DNA of 64,000 nt. Source: Owenia fusiformis. Its lineage: Eukaryota > Annelida > Polychaeta > Sabellida > Oweniidae. This document shows positions 60,236 to 64,000 of this stretch, piece after piece. How positions within the stretch are numbered: the stretch's first letter is position 1; every line of letters starts with the position of its first letter. The stretch covers positions 13,062,714 to 13,126,713 of the forward strand of contig CAIIXF020000007.1 of the NCBI GenBank assembly GCA_903813345.2, written 5' to 3'. Made by a program: the position numbers and the translations under genes. The notes beneath the pieces were generated by a model, which worked only from the letters and a program-made list of their open reading frames with translations, was not told the DNA's origin and searched no databases.

Positions 60236-61256
60236 GTGATATTGACAACTAAGTGCATGCACTAGATGACAAAAAGAAAATTCTACTTCAGCTGTATAGG
60301 AGTAGACACAAGTAGAGAAGAGAATCACACATCCTCAGCAATTTCCACCAAGGAATGTATTAAAGTCATTGTAAGGCATCATTCAGAAATAAACAGGTAT
60401 GTTAATCATTTTTTTAAAGTTTTTTTGTAAAAATCTGTCACCAGTCTTGATTTGACAACTGAACAAATTAATTCGGCATTTTCTCCAAATTCCCAAAATA
60501 TAATTTACAAAAGGATAATATAATTTCACAAAATATTGAATAACTCAGAATAATCCCAGCTCAAGTACTGCTCATCATTGATTTGGAATGACTCTGATAC
60601 AATTTGCTTTATTTTGATGCAATATTCAATTTATTTATCTTTTTATCTGTTATTTTTCATCAGTACAGAGTTAATATAGAATACTAAATATTCATGTTGA
60701 CACCATGGGCCAATGATGCTAATAGCCTCAGTCCTCCACAATTTACGTAATCAATTTCAAAATTATTATGCAAATAAAAACAATTACATATACCATTAAC
60801 CAATTAAAAAATGAACATATATATCCAAAACACAAAGTAGACAAATAAATTAGTGTAACTATAGAGATGTAACACTAGACTTTAATGATTTAAGTTTATC
60901 TATTCTTGCAGAGCGATCAATGATGACATAGCCAGACCTAGGATTAATGAATGACACTGGAGGTCATGATATCCCAAACAAATCTGCTTTACCTGTATTG
61001 ATTTCTGTCCACTGATTAGCTGACTTATCACAAGGAATTATTGGACAAATCCTTCTCTCCTGTGTGTAGAATGAGGTGAGATTATAATTAATGATTATTT
61101 TATCCGTATGGTCATCAAGAAATAATAACTCTTTTGTTGTGTAATGAATTTATGTGAGTCCACAATAAGGTTGCCACATCAACTATATCCCATTGTATGT
61201 TAAGGAAAAGCTGTGTAGATTACTAATATGTAATCTCTACTACATAGGCAAATTAC
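60236..61256. other. Intergenic, nothing notable
   Basis: AT-rich sequence without a reading frame, RNA gene or repeat that I can support. Confidence 0.5.
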
Positions 61257-62140
61257 ACCGGGCCCCGTACGAGCTCGTACGAGCCTCGAGAATTGCGAGT
61301 CATTACGGGCAAAAAGGAGCACCATCCTCGTACAGGCTCGTACGAAGCTCGTTTTCGAGGCCGTGTGGGCTTGTACGATGCTCGTAATTGTTGTTTTCGA
61401 GGCTTGAACCAGCACATGCGAGGCTCGTAATTTCGAGGCCCGTACAAGTTTGTACAAGGCCCATTATCGAACTCCGAACAAAAAAATAATTGGTGTCATG
61501 CTACATGATTCGCATTCTGTTCATGCTTTATCATTTTCAGAGTGATGTTATCATTCACACATACAACTACAATAACATTTCTTTATATCACATTTCAACT
61601 TATTCCAATTCATAGAACATAGTTTAATATGCATTATCTTCACTTGTAGAGAAATATGGTGTCTCCTATCGGTTACCCTCCTGTTTATTTTGTTTCCTAC
61701 CTTTTAAACTGTTTATCATGTTGATACAGACATGTGAATATTTTGAAATTAATGAAGACACATTAATTCATAATTAGATATAATTGAAATGTCATTTCTC
61801 AAGTAAGCTGTATTTTATTTCATTGATTAAAAAGTCTTCATCGAAATAAACGACCAATTCGAGGCTCGTTACGAGCCCCGTACGGGCAAGTACAGTGCTC
61901 GAAAATTAGACCCATTACGGGCCTTGTTACGGGCATCGCACAGGCAAGTACAAGGCTTGAAAATTACGATTTATCACAGGGCTCGTTACGGGCACCATGC
62001 GGTCAAGTACGGGGGTCGAAAATTACGAGCTATTATGGGCCTTGTAATCACAAGCTCTTACGAGGCTCGAAAATTACAAGCAATAACGAAACTCGTAACG
62101 AGGCCCGTACGAGGTTGTACAGGGTCCATTGACACAACGA
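61257..62140. repeat. Two CG-rich blocks of CGTACGAGGCTCG words flanking AT-rich sequence
   Basis: Blocks at 61257-61470 and 61855-62140 are made of diverged short words (GAGGCTCGTA, CCCGTACGAG, CGAAAATTACGAG), with a perfect 16-bp palindrome CGTACGAGCTCGTACG at 61266-61281. Their composition is unlike the surroundings. The 385 bp between is ordinary AT-rich sequence. Confidence 0.7.
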
Positions 62141-63564
62141 CCTCAGTACGAGCGAGTCTTCAGTGAATCAGTGTTTTCAGAAATGTCAAACTCCAATGAA
62201 AATGACTGATCACGATTTGTGTACATCTATTTAGGTGTTGAGCATTTTATCAGATGGAGAATTAACATAAGAAGATACTATTGTAACAAACTAGAAATTA
62301 ATAGTGAATTATGAAATATAATTTGTGTACTGGATATAGGGAAACATAGAGTTTGTGATATAATAAATCTGTAAAAATGTCACGTGAAAACTAAAGTTGG
62401 CCAAAATTTTTTTTTTCATTTTTCAGGAATAGCCATTTCTGTAGTACATCAATCAAACTGAATTCATTCGGAATATCTGTTTTGCTCTCTAATCAAGTAC
62501 AGTATCTATTAATAATATAATTCTATGAAATTTGTTCTTTAGTGCTACATGTATTCTGATTTTTTCAAACCCCATACTGTATATACAAGAGACTCCAGTT
62601 CTCTCACAGCATTAGCTATAATGTCTAATTACTATTTAGAGTTATTGATGTTTTGGTTCAATAATTTAAATGACTTTTCCATTGTATTTCGTTTTGAGAT
62701 CGACTGTTTCCAGAAATTGCCTAATATTTATTGCAAATACTCTCAAAGTGAGATCAATTTCTATTGATTTCATCTCGGATGTCCAATTAAGAATGGCCAT
62801 ACTGTTTTTACTTCTTGTCCATGAAACTATTGAATGAAGTATCAGGTTTTCTAGTACTATACCTGTAAATAAGGTATTGAATATATTCCATGCTTGTTTG
62901 CTTGATTCCTTTCAATTACTTTGCTTTTCCACCTGCTTTCCAAAAAGATAATAGAAATACAAAATTGAGTTCTATTCACAGGTGAGACAGAGACACTTAT
63001 ATTATGTTTAATCCTGAAATAAGGGTCTGCTCATTAATCCTTAATTGATCTTCATATTGATTATTAGCTAATTCTTGCTTACTAAAGTTTAAGCAGTTAC
63101 AGCATGTAAACGTAATCATAGGATTCTCATACAATATACATTTATGTCCTGTACATATGTATGCATTATAAATCAAGGAATTTTATATGGAAGTTGTTTG
63201 TAGCACAAATTGGAGTCACAAAACTTGGATAAGTTGGAGAATTTTACCTGGAAGTGATTTAAGTTTGAAGAAGTATTGAAAATAAAAGAAGTTGTAAAAC
63301 TTGATATATTAGGGATGATACAATGGAGAATTAGAGATTCTTTCTTTGAATTAATTGAACTTACAGTTGTCATGGAAACAGTGTAATGGCATACAATGTT
63401 AGGTTCTTGAATAAAAAGATAATTTCACTACGAAGTAAGTATAAGTAACCTTTCCATTTATTTAATTATTCAATAATTTTTTAAAAAGTGAAGGTTATTA
63501 AAAACTTATATTTTGAGTTACATGTATCTTTTGGGCCTGTAAATATTAGATATAGACCCAGTTG
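62141..63564. other. Intergenic, nothing notable
   Basis: No gene or repeat recognised. Short frames here lack any family resemblance. Confidence 0.5.
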
Positions 63565-63720
63565 GATTAGATGTATAGAGGTTATTTAATGGGAGGTTTT
63601 TGATACAGGGTATACCTTAAGGAAATACAATATATTTATATATGTTGATATATTGTATTTACCGAGGGATATACCCTTTATCAAAAATTGAGCATTTAAT
63701 AACTGATTTATCCTATACTT
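63565..63720. repeat. Imperfect inverted-repeat hairpin (MITE-like)
   Basis: TTTTTGATACAGGGTATACC faces GGATATACCCTTTATCAAAA around an AAATACAATATATTTA / TATATTGTATTT core. The arms extend outward less perfectly (GGTTATTTAATG against CATTTAATAACTG). Confidence 0.75.
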
Positions 63721-64000
63721 AGTAGATTTTGAAAATTAGTAGATTATATTTAAGTATGCATTGAATGTTGTGGAACCCTCATGTAATAATTACAAATGAT
63801 AACTACAATCAAAACATAAATATCTTATCTAAATGTAAAGGTCTTAACATTTATTGTTTTTTAAAAACTCCACAGCTTTTAACATAAAACGAGATTCCCG
63901 GGAATTGTTGAGCGGGTGATATATATCTCCCACTCATCTCAGATATCAATTATATTCCTGCATGTTATTTACCTATAACACTAGTCTTGTAACTTTGGGA
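63721..64000. other. Window end, nothing notable
   Basis: AT-rich sequence with no recognised feature. Confidence 0.5.

Overview
This is an animal nuclear genome window, very AT-rich, full of introns with GT-AG boundaries and of tandem and interspersed repeats. I reconstructed four protein genes by hand from splice sites, intron phases and family resemblance. They are two conserved genes in head-to-head orientation, each carrying an immune-type gene on the opposite strand inside one of its introns. Expanded fibrinogen-related proteins, a cGAS/Mab-21-like nucleotidyltransferase and satellite-cored (pearl/Helitron-like) elements together suggest a marine invertebrate, most likely a mollusc such as a bivalve. 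I cannot name the species.

Layout. Positions 185-36934 (minus strand) hold the first twelve coding exons, about 606 residues, of a dipeptidyl peptidase 8/9 gene. The catalytic 3' end lies beyond the left edge. Nested in its 8-kb intron (1196-9284), on the plus strand, is a secreted protein with an N-terminal helical region and three tandem fibrinogen-like domains (4278-9175). The 22.6-kb intron 10768-33418 holds a 108-bp satellite made from the acceptor side of the neighbouring DPP8/9 exon. That satellite has been interrupted by a short LTR retrotransposon with apparently identical LTRs (12506-14623) and by a roughly 17-kb head-to-tail pile of satellite-cored elements (15283-32340). The pile itself contains a 4.5-kb terminal-inverted-repeat transposon (17287-21823).

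Positions 36956-46180 separate the two conserved genes. They contain a candidate bidirectional promoter near 38.3-38.45 kb, a 5-kb block bounded by inverted repeats, a small hAT-type element with an 8-bp target duplication, and minisatellites. Positions 46194-59345 (plus) hold a complete eight-exon METTL25 methyltransferase-like gene of 557 residues. Its large intron carries an antisense intronless cGAS/Mab-21-like gene (49632-51265) with a probable frameshift near its C-terminus. Two elements with the same hairpin-plus-satellite architecture lie in METTL25 introns. From 59346 to the right edge I see only repeats and featureless sequence.

The most unusual signal is that exon-intron junctions have become the units of tandem repeats. 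It happens at three DPP8/9 exons (an acceptor amplified about 29 times, donors amplified 10 and 3 times) and at one METTL25 exon (donor amplified 3 times). A possible fifth case is a dispersed duplicate of a candidate METTL25 first-exon donor. Each array extends from the true exon into the flanking intron and supplies rows of look-alike splice sites.
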